From the NCBI RefSeq assembly GCF_052324685.1, contig NW_027506875.1, forward strand, positions 1,155,345 to 1,219,344: a stretch of DNA of 64,000 nucleotides. The letters are read 5' to 3'. Both the position numbers and the translations under genes were made by a program. Shown one piece after another: positions 1 through 11,624 of the stretch (positions are counted from its first letter, which is position 1; each line of letters opens with the position of its first letter). Below the pieces are notes generated by a model. It did not search any database. It was not told the DNA's origin and was given only the letters and a program-made list of their open reading frames with translations. Source of the DNA: Brachyhypopomus gauderio (Eukaryota > Chordata > Actinopteri > Gymnotiformes > Hypopomidae).

Positions 1-257
1 GAAGCAGAGAAAAGTAACAGGGCTGTTGCTCATGTGTGGAGAAGCGTTTTAGTCTGGACACGCGGCCTGCAGGAAGACAGATGAGAAGAAGCGCTGGTGT
101 TTTGGTGAGAGCCAGACCCATCGTCCCCTGATGAAGATGAAGCGCACTTTTAAAAAATCAATAATGTGCTCGATACATCCTGGCAGGCGCGGAGCCTTGG
201 GGGCATGTAAGTGAGCGATGACAGGCTGCCTGCGAGGGTCTCCGCTTCACTGAGATT

Positions 258-259
<2 letters not shown>

Positions 260-329
<70 letters not shown>

Positions 330-395
330 CACACACACACACACATATATATATACACACACATATATACACACACATATATACACACACACACG
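260..395. repeat. CA/TA microsatellite
   Basis: A run of about 28 AC dinucleotides passes into alternating (TA)n and (CA)n blocks. It abuts the 5' end of a SINE. The open frames across it are simple-repeat artefacts. Confidence 0.95.
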
Positions 396-404
396 CACAC
401 ACAC

Positions 405-702
405 ATGGGCAGTCATGGGCCTGTGGTAGGGAACTGGTCTTGTGATCGGAGGTTCGATTCCCAGACCTGAGGCCATGACTGAGGTGCCCTTGAGCAAGTC
501 ACCTAACCCCAACTGCTCCCCGGGCGCCGGGCTAGGGCTGCCCACCGCTCTGGGCACGTGTGCACCACAGCCCCCTAGTAATCACTAGTGTGTGTGTATG
601 TGTGTGTGTTCTAACTGCACAGATGGGTAAAAAGCGGAGGACAAATTTCGATTGCGGTGAAAAATCACAATTGACAAAATACGGCACATTTACATTTTAT
701 TT
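405..702 (+). mobile_element. tRNA-derived SINE copy
   Basis: The segment begins after the CA tract and contains a Pol III box B, GGTTCGATTCC, at 451-461, typical of tRNA-derived SINEs. It runs through a GC-rich body (CCCCGGGCGCCGGG) and ends in an AT-rich tail near 700. A second copy on the opposite strand at 58330-58636 shares the box B region, the GC-rich body and the distal part (CAAATTTCGATTG), so this is a dispersed family. The family name is not assigned. Boundaries are approximate. Confidence 0.75.
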
Positions 703-703
703 T

Positions 704-968
704 TACACACACACACACACGCGCACACACACACACACGCGCGCACACACTGCTGCGGGGGTTTAAATGTGCATCACAGCTGAGCTGCCAGAAGCTTCTC
801 TGTGTGCTACACCTCTTAAAATAACATTATTATACACACACACACACGCGCACGCACACACACATGCGCACACACACACACATGCGCACACACACACACA
901 TGCGCACACACACACACATGCGCACACACACACACACACACACACAAATACACACACACACACACACA
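704..968. repeat. Interrupted CA microsatellites
   Basis: CA tracts at about 704-755 and 834-968. The second has a higher-order pattern in which ATGCGC interrupts the CA run at regular intervals of about 18 bp. About 80 bp of non-repetitive sequence lies between the tracts. No gene is seen. Confidence 0.9.
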
Positions 969-1256
969 TTACTGATGAACTGTAGTCCAAGACTCTGAGC
1001 AGTGGAGGATAAATTTCTGAATGCTGATATATTTCTGCATCACGGCCCCTTGGTTCATGTGGGCGTGTCCTGTGTGTCAGTGCAGCACAACCACAGCACT
1101 GGTGACGGTGGTGAGGGGTCTGTGTGTGGAGTCACAGTGACAGGAGCTCCCACCTGTGTTAGGAGACACTGGACCAGTACTGCCGATCCACTACTGCCCA
1201 AACACTACTGCCCAAACACTACTGCCCAAACACACTGGTGAAGAAAGAACAGATAC

Positions 1257-1702
1257 TGTGATACACTAAACGTTGCCCTGTGATACACTAAACGTTGCCC
1301 TGTGATACACTAAACGTTGCCCTGTGATACACTAAACCAGGGGTATTACCACAATATACCACACTATTACCACACTATTACCACACAATATACCACACAA
1401 TATACCACACAATATACCACACTATCACCACACTATCACCACACTATTACCAGACTTTTACCACAATATACCACACTATTACCACAATATACCACACTAT
1501 TACCACAATATACCACACTATTACCACAATATACCACACTATTACCATACAATAACCACACTACACCACACTATTACCGCACTATTACCGCACTATTACC
1601 GCACTATTACCGCACTACACCACACTATTACCGCACTACACCACACTATTACCGCACTATTACCGCACTATTACCACACTATTACCACACTATTACCACA
1701 CT
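1257..1702. repeat. 22-bp repeat followed by an 11-bp-based minisatellite
   Basis: From 1257 to 1338 a 22-bp unit (TGATACACTAAACGTTGCCC plus TG) occurs about 3.5 times. From about 1343 to 1702 there follows a degenerate array on the theme ACCACACTATT with ACCACAATAT variants; its last third carries CCGCACTATTA units. The 197-codon frame through it is a repeat artefact. Confidence 0.9.
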
Positions 1703-2414
1703 CTCCGTGGGTTTTTCTCATGATAGTGCTGACTTGTGCATGTGTCTTATTTGCAGTCCACGGTCTGGTGGTAAAACATCTTTTCTTCTTGATTACCCTG
1801 GATATCTAGAGAAAGGACATGCTGTTAAACGGTTGTTCTACAGGGAGGAGATCTCACTCATACAGTCTGGGAGACCACATGACTTCAGCTCAATACATGA
1901 ACCTCAATAATTGGAATCCCAACCAAGCCGTGCCCATAGGAGGCGCTAGTGAGCTGTCGAATCTGCCCTCATCGTGAACATTAACCTCTGTTCAATGATC
2001 CCTTAATTCCTTAGTTCACTGGGAAACTAGGTCTCTAAAAACCATAGAGTTTACTATGACTAATCAATCTGTCAGCACGTTTTAAAACCCATATTGCACC
2101 AACCGTCCTTTCCAGAGTGTGAGGAACAGGGGCCTCAGCATTCAACAACTCACAGTGGCTTCATGAAGGTGTCCAGCTTAAAAAGAAATGGCAAGTCCTT
2201 TATGAACTCAGTTACTGACCATCATTAATCTAATTTTGTTACTCACTGTCATTAGTCTTATTTAGCTTCCCAAACATGTCAGACAGCGTTACACTGGTCC
2301 ACTGGTTACTATCTGTGGCAATTGTGTGATGTTCAAGGCAGACGTCCCAGCTGCTGTAAGAACGTGAGCTTCCTCTGGGAGCTCCGAGCTCGGCCGTGAT
2401 TTCCTGCTAGAAGA
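1703..2414. other. No gene or repeat recognised
   Basis: Non-repetitive sequence with scattered stops in all frames. I see no recognisable coding, RNA or transposon signature. Confidence 0.6.
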
Positions 2415-2895
2415 GCCTTTCCATTCCCCTCCCAGCCTAATCTGTCCCTTCCCCTCCCAGCCTAATCTGTCCCTTCCCCTCCCAGCCTAATCTGTCCATT
2501 CCACTCCCAGCCTAATCTGTCCATTCCCCTCCCAGCCTAATCTGTCCATTCCCCTCCCAGCCTAATCTGTCCATTCCACTCCCAGCCTAATCTGTCCATT
2601 CCCCTCCCAGCCTAATCTGTCCATTCCCCTCCCAGCCTAATCTGTCCATTCCACTCCCAGCCTAATCTGTCCATTCCCCTCCCAGCCTAATCTGTCCATT
2701 CCCCTCCCAGCCTAATCTGTCCATTCCACTCCCAGCCTAATCTGTCCATTCCACTCCCAGCCTAATCTGTCCATTCCACTCCCAGCCTAATCTGTCCATT
2801 CCCCTCCCAGCCTAATCTGTCCATTCCACTCCCAGCCTAATCTGTCCATTCCACTCCCAGCCTAATCTGTCCATTCCACTCCCAGCCTAATCTGT
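2415..2895. repeat. 25-bp minisatellite, about 19 copies
   Basis: The unit is CCTAATCTGTCCATTCCCCT plus CCCAG. Variants alternate between CCATTCCCCT and CCATTCCACT, giving a variant map along the array. Because 25 is not a multiple of three, no long frame results. It is followed by a T/A-rich tract at 2930-2975. Confidence 0.95.
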
Positions 2896-3127
2896 ACCTG
2901 GGAAACCAGCCAAATGCATTTAAATCAGGCCTTTTTTTTATTTATTTATTTACTTGTTTATTTATTTTTATTGTAAAATGATATAAATTACCAGCAGAGT
3001 TGGCTTGTGCACAGTATGAGAGGACGCTGAGTCACTCCCTGATGTGTGTGTGCGTGTGTGTGTGTGTGTGTGCTGTACCTCAGAGCTGCATTCTGGTAGT
3101 GATCATCTGTAGTCTGACTGTCCTGTG

Positions 3128-3495
3128 TCAAAATGCGCCACATCACAATCACAAACGCATTACATCACAATCACATCACAATCACAATCACAAATGCATC
3201 ACATCATAATCAAACGTACCATATCAAAATCACAATCACAAACGTGCCATATCACAATCACAAATGCATAACATCACAATCACAAACGCATCACATCACA
3301 ACCACAATCACAAATGCATCACATCATAATTACAAACGTACCATATCACAATCACAAACACATCACAATCATAAAGGCATCACATCACATCACAAACATC
3401 ACAATCACAAACGCATCTCATCATAATCACAAACATACCATATCACAATCACAAATGCATCACATCACAATCACAATCACAAATGCATCACAATA
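3128..3495. repeat. Degenerate CACAATCACAAACGCAT-type array
   Basis: Irregular repeats of ATCACAATCACAAATGCATC. Unit length varies in steps of 6 bp because the CACAAT sub-repeat expands and contracts. Overlapping low-complexity frames (His/Asn/Thr) are artefacts. Confidence 0.9.
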
Positions 3496-3890
3496 ACTCT
3501 TCACAATTACCTTCTTCTCTCCATTTCTCCTGACCTTCTGTAGTGTAGAGGTCACCTCTATCTATCTATCTATCTATGGAGGGTTGTTTATGAACATGTT
3601 TCTCAACAGGACAGAGGTCTGGAGACGTTTATTATAGTGTTGAAACCTGACGGTACGTAAAGTGAGTTCATGGTTACTTCACAGAGTAGCAACATTGTCA
3701 CTTCTTGTTTAATCTTGTGTAACTAACTTTTACTTTGTGTAACACAATCCCGTAACTCTTGTGTGACACGCTGATTTAACTTGTCTTGTGTATCCTTCCT
3801 ATTTTGCCTGCTGAAATGAAACTTGACTGATAAAGAAATCAGTGTGTAAAGTAATTAATAAATCTTTATAATACATCAGTAGAATATAAG

Positions 3891-3892
<2 letters not shown>
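3496..3892. other. No gene; short (TCTA)n
   Basis: Unique-looking sequence with a short TCTA tetranucleotide run near 3557-3576. No coding or transposon signature is recognised. Confidence 0.6.

Positions 3893-3966
<74 letters not shown>
3893..3966. repeat. (TC)n microsatellite
   Basis: About 36 uninterrupted TC dinucleotides. The poly Arg-Glu frame on the minus strand is an artefact of it. Confidence 0.97.
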
Positions 3967-3969
<3 letters not shown>

Positions 3970-4199
3970 AACAGATGCTCTGCTCCACTCCGTGTCTCCT
4001 GCCACACCGGCCAGCTGTTTCTTTGCCCCTGTAAATGGCCCCACTGGTTGTGGTTCTTGTGTTGGGCACCTCAGCCCAACACAACATGCACGGACACCAT
4101 TAGCAGGCCGAGGGGAAGCCAAAGGTGTAACAATTACAGAGAGTGTCATAGCCAAGATAAACACACTACAATAGCTCCCATAGTGTATAACAGAGGGGC

Positions 4200-4440
4200 A
4201 GTGTAGGTTGTAGCAAGGTGTAGGGGGTAGGGGGGTAGGGGTAAGGAGTTAGGGTGTAGGGGTGGGGTATAAGGGTTAGGGTGTGGGGGTTAGGATGTAG
4301 GGGTTAGGGTGTAGGGGTTAGGGTTTAGTGGGGTGGGGTGTAAGGGTTAGGGTGTAGGGGTTAGCATGTAGGGGTTAGGGTGTAGGGGTTAGGGTGTAGG
4401 GGTTAGGGTGTGAGGGTGTAGGGGTTAGGGTGTAGGGGGC
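4200..4440. repeat. Telomere-like G-rich minisatellite
   Basis: The dominant unit is GGGGTTAGGGTGTA (14 bp). It embeds the vertebrate telomere hexamer TTAGGG beside a GTGTAG spacer, with GGGTAGGGG variants at the left edge. The strand is strongly G-rich. It is not a pure (TTAGGG)n tract. A C-strand counterpart lies at 38725-38790. Confidence 0.85.
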
Positions 4441-4719
4441 TTGTTTTGTATTTATTTATCTCTACTATGATTTTCTGAAATCACAACTGAAAACACTTCA
4501 TGTGTGCAAATGCTTCATAACTGAGTCCAAATTACAATTCTCCTACGCGTTGGTAAAAGCACTCTCGATTGCTTATCCAAACACAGGACAAATCTGAAAA
4601 TTTGTCAGAGAATTACCATTCAGCTAGACTAATGTATGTATTCACCTAGTATCCTTACAGCCATGTGTACAGCAGCAAACAGGAACGTTTATGAACTGCT
4701 GTCAACAAGCTGTAAAACT

Positions 4720-7040
4720 ACATCTCCACCCACAGGTCTAGACCACACTAACACTACTCCACCCACAGGTCTAGACCACACTAACACAGCTCCACCCACA
4801 GGTCTAGACCACACTAACACAGCTCCACCCACAGATCTAGACCACACTAACACAGCTCCACCCACAGATCTAGACCACACTAACACTGCTCCACCCGCGG
4901 GTCTAGACCACACTAACACTGCTCCGCCCGCGGGTCTAGACCACACTAACACGGCTTCGCCCGCGGGTCTAGACCACACTAACACGGCTTCGCCCGTGGG
5001 TCTAGACCACACTAACACGGCTTCGCCCGCGGGTCTAGACCACACTAACACTGCTCCGCCCGCGGGTCTAGACCACACTAACACTGCTCCGCCCGCGGGT
5101 CTAGACCACACTAACACTGCTCCACCCACAGGTCTGGACCACACTAACACTGCTCCGCCCGCAGGTCTGGACCACACTAACACAGCTCCACCCGCAGGTC
5201 TGGACCACACTAACACAGCTCCACCCGCAGGTCTGGACCACACTAACACAGCCCCACCCGCAGGTTTGGACCACAATAACACAGCCCCACCCACAGGTCT
5301 GGACCACGCTAACACAGCTCCACCCACAGGTCTGGACCACGCTAACACAGCTCCACCCACAGGTCTGGACCACGCTAACACAGCTCCACCCACAGGTCTA
5401 GACCACGCTAACACAGCTCCACCCACAGGTCTAGACCACGCTAACACAGCTCCACCCACAGATCTAGACCACGCTAACACAGCTCCACCCACAGATCTAG
5501 ACCACGCTAACACAGCTCCACCCACAGATCTAGACCACGCTAACACTGCTCCACCCACAGGTCTAGACCACAATAACACTGCTCCACCCACAGGTCTAGA
5601 CCACAATAACACTGCTCCACCCACAGGTCTAGACCACAATAACACTGCTCCACCCACAGGTCTAGACCACAATAACACAGCCCCACCCACAGGTCTAGAC
5701 CACGCTAACACAGCCCCACCCACAGGTCTAGACCACGCTAACACTGCTCCACCCACAGGTCTAGACCACGCTAACACTGCTCCACCCACAGGTCTAGACC
5801 ACGCTAACACTGCTCCACCCACAGGTCTAGACCACGCTAACACTGCTCCACCCACAGGTCTAGACCACGCTAACACTGCTCCACCCACAGGTCTAGACCA
5901 CGCTAACACTGCTCCACCCACAGGTTTAGACCACACTAACACTGCTCCACCCACAGGTTTAGACCACACTAACACTGCTCCACCCACAGGTTTAGACCAC
6001 ACTAACACTGCTCCACCCAAAGGTTTAGACCACACTAACACTGCTCCACCCACAGGTTTAGACCACACTAACACTGCTCCACCCACAGGTTTAGACCACA
6101 CTAACACAGATACACTCACAGGTTTAGACCACACTAACACTGCTCCACCCACAGGTTTAGACCACACTAACACAGATACACTCACAGGTTTAGACCACAC
6201 TAACACTGCTCCACCCACAGGTTTAGACCACACTAACACAGATACACTCACAGGTTTAGACCACACTAACACTGCTCCACCCACAGGTTTAGACCACACT
6301 AACACAGATACACTCACAGGTTTAGACCACACTAACACTGCTCCACCCACAGGTTTAGACCACACTAACACAGATACACTCACAGGTTTAGACCACACTA
6401 ACACTGCTCCACCCACAGGTTTAGACCACACTAACACAGATACACCAGGGTACCCGCGGGTCCTTAAAATGTCTTAAAATGTCTTAAATTTAGTTTTCCA
6501 TATTCAAGGCCTAAAAATGTCTTAAAATGTCTGGAATTTTATGAGGGGAGGCATTAAATTATTATAAGTGTGTGTTGTTCAGTTGTTCTGGCGCGATGTG
6601 AATTTTGCCGAATCTAGCGCTAATGCCGAAAATAACCGCTCCAGGGTCCTAGTGCTAGATTCCTAGCGTTGGAGTATACGGCCTCAACAACGTCAACAAT
6701 TTACGTTCGCCAACCCCCCCCCCCCACCCCGTCCCGTCAACAATTCTCGTTCGCCACCCCCCCCGTCAACGATGTGGAACACACCTGCATCCCCGGTAAT
6801 AGTATTATTTTTTCTTGTGAGAGGTATTAAAAAGGTCTTAAAAGTCATTGAATTTGAGATTTAAAAATGTGCAGATACCCTGTACACTCACAGGTTTAGA
6901 CCACACTAACACTGCTCCACCCACAGGTCTAGACCACACTAACACTGCTCCACTCACAGGTTTAGACCACACTAACACTGCTCCATTCACAGGTTTAGAC
7001 CACACTAACACTGCTCCACCCACAGGTTTAGACCACACTA
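4720..7040. repeat. 30-bp minisatellite, about 62 copies, split by a hAT-like element
   Basis: The unit core is GGTCTAGACCACACTAACAC followed by AGCTCCACCCACA or a close variant. About 57 copies lie left of an inserted element (6446-6882) and about five lie right of it. Variants come in blocks: CGCCCGCGG units at 4890-5110, CACGCTAAC units at 5300-5930, CACAATAAC units near 5560-5670. From about 6090 to 6440 two variants alternate to give a 60-bp higher-order repeat (CTCCACCCACAGG with ATACACTCACAGG). Since the unit is a multiple of three, it stays open on both strands (613 and 582 codons). Symmetrical openness, a palindromic core and no gene context argue against a protein. Confidence 0.95.
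6446..6882. mobile_element. Non-autonomous hAT-like DNA transposon
   Basis: The element starts CAGGGTACCC and ends GATACCCTG, an imperfect terminal inverted repeat of the CAGGG type seen in hAT elements. It interrupts the 30-bp array, and TACAC is present on both sides (6441-6445 and 6883-6887), consistent with a 5-bp target duplication. The interior has no transposase frame. It holds AT-rich subterminal sequence (CTTAAAATGTCTTAAA) and two poly-C tracts next to CGTTCGCCA motifs. Confidence 0.7.
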
Positions 7041-7435
7041 GCAGCTCAAACAGAACAGATACAAGTGCTTACATTCACGAACAGCTGCCTTAGACAGGAC
7101 AGGTCCTGGGTATTCTGAAATGTTCACACCATTTTTGAGCATCTATCAGCTTGCTAACATAATTATCTCACCATCTACTTATCCAGATCTGCTGATCACC
7201 ATATGGCTGATTACACTGTCAGTCACTCTGACATCCACAGGACTATAACAAGAAAAATTTATCTTACAGCGCTGCATGTAAAATATAACAAGCAGACAAA
7301 CATGAAATAAAATTACCCAATACAGGAAGTAGCATCACACCTTGGATTTGTGGCAGTCATACATCAGCGTTTCTATTTACAACAAAAAATAATAATTTTC
7401 AAATTTATCCACATTGAAGAGAGGATCAGAATAGA
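7041..7435. other. No gene recognised
   Basis: AT-rich unique-looking sequence between two minisatellites. No supported feature. Confidence 0.55.
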
Positions 7436-7892
7436 GGTGTTGAGGAGTGGATCAGATGTTGAGGAGTGGATCAGATGTTGAGGAGTGGATCAGATGTTGA
7501 GGAGTGGATCAGAACAGAGGTGTTGAGGAGTGGATCAGATGTTGAGGAGTGGATCAGATGTTGAGGAGTGGATCAGAACAGAGGTGTTGAGGAGTGGATC
7601 AGAACAGAGGTGTTGAGGAGTGGATCAGAACAGAGGTGTTGAGGAGTGGATCAGAACAGAGGTGTTGAAGAGTGGATCAGAATAAAGGTGTTGAGGAGTG
7701 GATCAGAATAAAGGTGTTGAGGAGTGGATCAGATGTTGAGGAGTGGATCAGATGTTGAGGAGTGGATCAGATGTTGAGGAGTGGATCAGATGTTGAGGAG
7801 TGGATCAGATGTTGAGGAGTGGATCAGAACAGAGGTGTTGAGGAGTGGATCAGAACAGAGGTGTTGAGGAGTGGATCAGAACAGAGGTGTAT
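7436..7892. repeat. Mixed 19/26-bp minisatellite
   Basis: Two unit lengths are interspersed: a 19-bp unit TGTTGAGGAGTGGATCAGA and a 26-bp form with an extra ACAGAGG or ATAAAGG. About twenty units in all. Short and long units occur in runs, as expected of slippage or unequal exchange. Confidence 0.93.
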
Positions 7893-9312
7893 ATGAAAGC
7901 TTGGATAGAGAGGCAAAATAACTAACTGCCTTAGTTTGTCTTTTACTATCCAATCAAATGTGTGCATGCATCAGCTCAAACATGACACGGACATCAGGAC
8001 CTCACACCTGGTAGGACATTGGCTCACAGTCCTGAGTGACAGTTGACCGTGGTGGGCGGGGCTAAAGTGTGCATTGTGATGTCATCACCCTTATCCCCAT
8101 CCAAGACCAGAGAGGTGCACAGAGGCACGGATCCATGACAACAGTCTTCACTGACCAGACTTGAGTGTACATAAAGGTAAAACCTTACAAAGGTTTAGAT
8201 TCCCTTGATAGGTTCAGAAGAGGCCATAGGAACTAACGTGTCTATGTTGGATCATGACTTTTTAAAGTCTGGACTTTAACCTGTGCACCTGTTGTCTGAA
8301 CTACATTAATAAACTAGACATTTCTGCAACAGGTATTTCAGATTTTTAACCAGGTATTTTATTGTAAATACTTCCTGATTACAGGTAAGCAGCATACGTT
8401 CAATGTTTACTAAAAGATATCTTAGAAACAAGAAAAGACATTTCAAAAATCATCTTGAAATCACTGAAAACAACCAGAATGCATTGCTGGTTGATCTAAC
8501 AGAAGATGAGTTTAGTGTCCAAACCCAGAGCTGCTTCTCAGGAGGCTGTGAAGGTGCCCACCCACTGACTCTAGGACAGCTGGAATAGTTGCGAATAGCC
8601 TTAGATTAGATTAGATTAGATCAGATTAGAATGCATTGCAGGTTCGATCAGATTAAAAAGCCATTGAGATTAGATTAGACTAGATAGACTGGTAACTACA
8701 CTAGACAACTGGATTTGGCATTTTCAGTGTGTAATTTATAGCAATATAAATTCATAGGAATATAAATTCCACTCCCAATGCAATTAGTCAACAGCTCTCT
8801 TTATAATCACTGCATCATGCATTACCCAGTACATCATACATGATGCACCCAGACTAGCAAAGGGACTGACCCAATTATTTAGACTCTTAAGTGGTGACAT
8901 TGGTATTTATACAGAGCAAACATGGTGTACCTGAACAAACACAAACACACACACACACACACGCGCGCACGCATACACACAAAAAATACAAATATAAATT
9001 TGCAAATACAACAATGTAAACCATGCTCTTGATATAACTGGTACTATATACAGTGAGCTGCTATATACAGTGAAATATCACATACATTATGGAGCTACAT
9101 ACATTATGGTAATATTTATAGTATGACAGTATATATAATGTGGTATTATATTGATTATTCAATATTCAGTATGGTCCTATATACAGTGTAGAGCTACATT
9201 CAGTATGGATCAGTGCACACAGTGGCCTGTCTGCTCCTCAATCAGACCATCAGTCTGTTCGCTCTGTGTTCTGATGTAGCCCTGGGGTCATCTGTGGGGA
9301 TTGGGGGGAACT
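7893..9312. other. No gene; short TTAGA tract and CA tract
   Basis: Mostly unique-looking AT-rich sequence. Short low-complexity tracts occur at 8604-8640 (TTAGAT repeats) and 8940-8985 (CA). A 61-codon frame at 8403-8588 has no recognisable motif and I do not call it a gene. Confidence 0.55.
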
Positions 9313-9720
9313 GAGGGTCTGCTATATGAGCTGGACACGCCCACGTCCAGGAGGATGTGCTATATATGTGCTATATATTTGAAGGACTGAGCATGGGCTG
9401 GACACTTTAAACACTTAAACTTGGATTTTTTTTTTTTATTTATGATACGGTTATTATTTTATTACTTTATTTTATTTTGTATTTTATTATTATAATCATT
9501 CTCTTTAATCTCAAGTTTGTATAGTGTATTTTGTTTTTGATTGTACTGGAGTTGCTGCAATATGTGAATTTCCCACCGGGATTAAATAAACTTTCTATCT
9601 ATCTATCTATATGAGCTGGACACGCCCACGTCCAGGAGGATGTGCTATATGAGCTGGACACGCCCACGTCCAGGAGGATGTGCTATATGAGCTGGACACG
9701 CCCACGTCCAGGAGGGTCTG
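9313..9720. repeat. 38-bp minisatellite split by a retroposon
   Basis: The unit includes ATGAGCTGGACACGCCCACG and TCCAGGAGGATGTGCT. One copy lies at about 9326-9363 and about three at 9611-9720. Between them sits a retroposon with a (TATC)n tail, so the array was probably continuous before that insertion. Confidence 0.85.
9375..9610 (+). mobile_element. Short retroposon with (TATC)n tail
   Basis: The right end reads GAATTTCCCACCGGGATTAA then ATAAACTTTCTATCTATC, resembling the 3' end shared by many fish LINEs and SINEs that terminate in short tandem repeats. The left boundary is uncertain because the target is itself repetitive. No coding part is present. Confidence 0.5.
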
Positions 9721-10020
9721 CTGAGAGTGATGGGGAAGAACCTGTCTGAGATCCTGAGGAACCTGAAGGTCCAGACAGATAAACAAGTTGGAGAACCAAG
9801 CAGTGGTAACAGATATTACCCAGAATGCAGCAGAAGTGATGGAGACATCCAAAGAGGAAAAACAGCAGAGATTGAAAGAAGAGAAGAGAAGCTGAACACT
9901 GAGGTCGTCCCCATGGTGACGGGGTCGTCCCCATGGTCCACCACATTCCTCAATCTGATAGCCAGAGCCTTTGAGAGCAGTTTGGAGTCTCAACAGAGCA
10001 ACAAGACGGGTTGACTGTTT
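9721..10020 (+). other. Possible decayed coding remnant, unrecognised
   Basis: A 95-codon frame (9727-10014) starts with a plausible amphipathic stretch. A neighbouring frame over 9775-9905 reads like a Glu/Lys/Gln-rich coiled coil, which would need a frameshift to join. I recognise no family. It lies just left of a LINE RT fragment on the other strand. It could equally be chance. Confidence 0.2.
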
Positions 10021-10093
10021 GTTATTCTTTATGATCTCCTTTGTTAAAGGAGCTCGGAGTCGTAGCAGTACTGTGAGACAGATCTGGAGTGTC

Positions 10094-10375
10094 TCATTCC
10101 TCTAGATCTCCTCTCTTAGGCAGGAAAGTCAGAATCGCCCTGCAGCTCTTTGATGGCAGCCTTCCCGTAGTGAGAAAACCATTCTTGACCTCCAGCACAT
10201 CCTCATCAACCACCGGCCAGAAAGATTTATGAAACTCCACCAGCAGTGCAGCACTGCCTGGAGCTCCCTGCGTGAGCCCAGGAGTCCGGCAGCTCCACAG
10301 GCCCAGAACAGCCTCTTCTGCACCATGGAAGACCATCGGACATATTTCCCAACACTTGTTGCTCTCTCTGTTCAC
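10094..10375 (-). pseudogene. Tx1/L1-like LINE reverse transcriptase fragment
   Basis: The 93-codon minus-strand frame contains FHKSFWPVVDEDVLEV followed by GRLPSKSCRAILTFLPKRGD. This closely resembles the N-terminal fingers region of the reverse transcriptase of L1/Tx1-clade LINEs (pattern F-Y-K-x-F-W-P ... L-P-x-S-x-R-A-x-L-T-L-L-P-K-K-G-D). The catalytic palm motifs are absent, so this is a short dead fragment. Adjacent minus-strand frames up to about 10412 may be frameshifted upstream sequence. Confidence 0.65.
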
Positions 10376-11077
10376 CTATGTGAAGCCTTTTAGAAACTGT
10401 GCTGCTCTCCACTGAATCTCCAGCAGCTCTGACAGCTAAGCGACTCTGACCTCAAAACATGATCCACGTCCTCTGAGCATCCAGACAAAAGATAAAACGA
10501 AATGGAGCATTTATCTGTGTCATGTTCTGAAAGGGTGACCAGACCAGAACCCCCAGAACCCCCAGGGCCCTCAGCCCAAGCAGGTCAGCTAATGGAGTCT
10601 AAGTCCTGAGAGCCTCATGGACCTCACAATTTGCTGTGGACTCTGTTGAATGCTTTTCTTTAGATAGAAAGAGAAAATGAGAGAGTGAGAGAAAGAGGCA
10701 AAGTGAAAGAGAAAAGCAGAGAGAAAGAGACAAAGACAGAGATAGAGGGAGAGAGAGGGGGAGATAGAGAGAGGGGGAGATAGAGAGAGGGGGAGATAGA
10801 GAGAGAGGGGGAGTCACCCTCCTACTGTGTGGTTCTCCTCGTTTCTCTAAGAGCAGCCGTGAGCAGCTGTAGGGAGAGCTGCTATCACTTCACACAGAGC
10901 ATGAGTGAAACAGACGTGACGTTTGAATCTCTTGCCAGGTTTCCTCTCCATACACAAGGCAGAGCTGCTGGGCTCAGAGCTCCTGTGTGAAGGCGGCAGG
11001 TACAGTGTCACCCCTCCTGGGCTGAGACGCAGACCGCCGAATCACAGTGGAAAAGCCTCAACACAGACATGGGTGGG
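10376..11077. other. No gene; GA-rich tract
   Basis: Unique-looking sequence with a purine-rich GAGAGA tract at about 10660-10815 including short GAGAGAGGGGGAGATA repeats. No supported gene. Confidence 0.6.
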
Positions 11078-11166
11078 TGTCTCTCTGGGTGTCTGTCTCT
11101 CTGGGTGTCTGTCTCTCTGGGTGTCTGTCTCTCTGGGTGTCTGTCTCTCTGGGTGTCTGTCTCTCA
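11078..11166. repeat. 16-bp minisatellite, about 5 copies
   Basis: Unit GGGTGTCTGTCTCTCT repeated in tandem. Three overlapping frames through it are shadows of the repeat. Confidence 0.9.
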
Positions 11167-11624
11167 GCTCTGGCTGTGTGTCCTCTACTCTGTCCATGGT
11201 ATGTTTGTGAGATACCCAACCCAGCCAATGACCGTAGAGCGAGTCAATTACACCCCATTACTTATTTAGTGGACATCATGTTTGCGGGAGAGGGGAGGTA
11301 TAAATGACCCAGCAGACATGTTCTCCAGGTACTACTCAGAAGTGAAGGGACTATGTAACTCAGTGTCTCAAAGCATCTCTGTGGACCAGGGGTCAGCGTA
11401 CACCGCAGACTGCAGCACCTCCACTAATACATACAGATTGCCTTCAATCTCCATGACAACAACATTGCTATTCTCCTGCTTGTGCTGTGGTGTTGTGTAG
11501 AAGTGTGTATGGGTCATGTTTACCATTTGATCTCAGATCAGAGAAATAAATATTTTCCTGACTTTTTTCATTCATTCATCCATGTGGACAAACCCAACCA
11601 TGACGAGTTTCTGCAATGCCTGTG
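11167..11624. other. No gene recognised
   Basis: Unique-looking sequence. Short frames only, without recognisable motifs. Confidence 0.5.

Noticed and set aside
4636..6477. 613-codon plus and 582-codon minus open frames as a repetitive protein gene
   Set aside because: The unit is exactly 30 bp, so all frames without a stop in the unit stay open on both strands. There is no gene context, and a transposon interrupts the array.
4720..7040. CRISPR-like or other prokaryotic repeat array
   Set aside because: Units are directly tandem without unique spacers and the genome is clearly a vertebrate.
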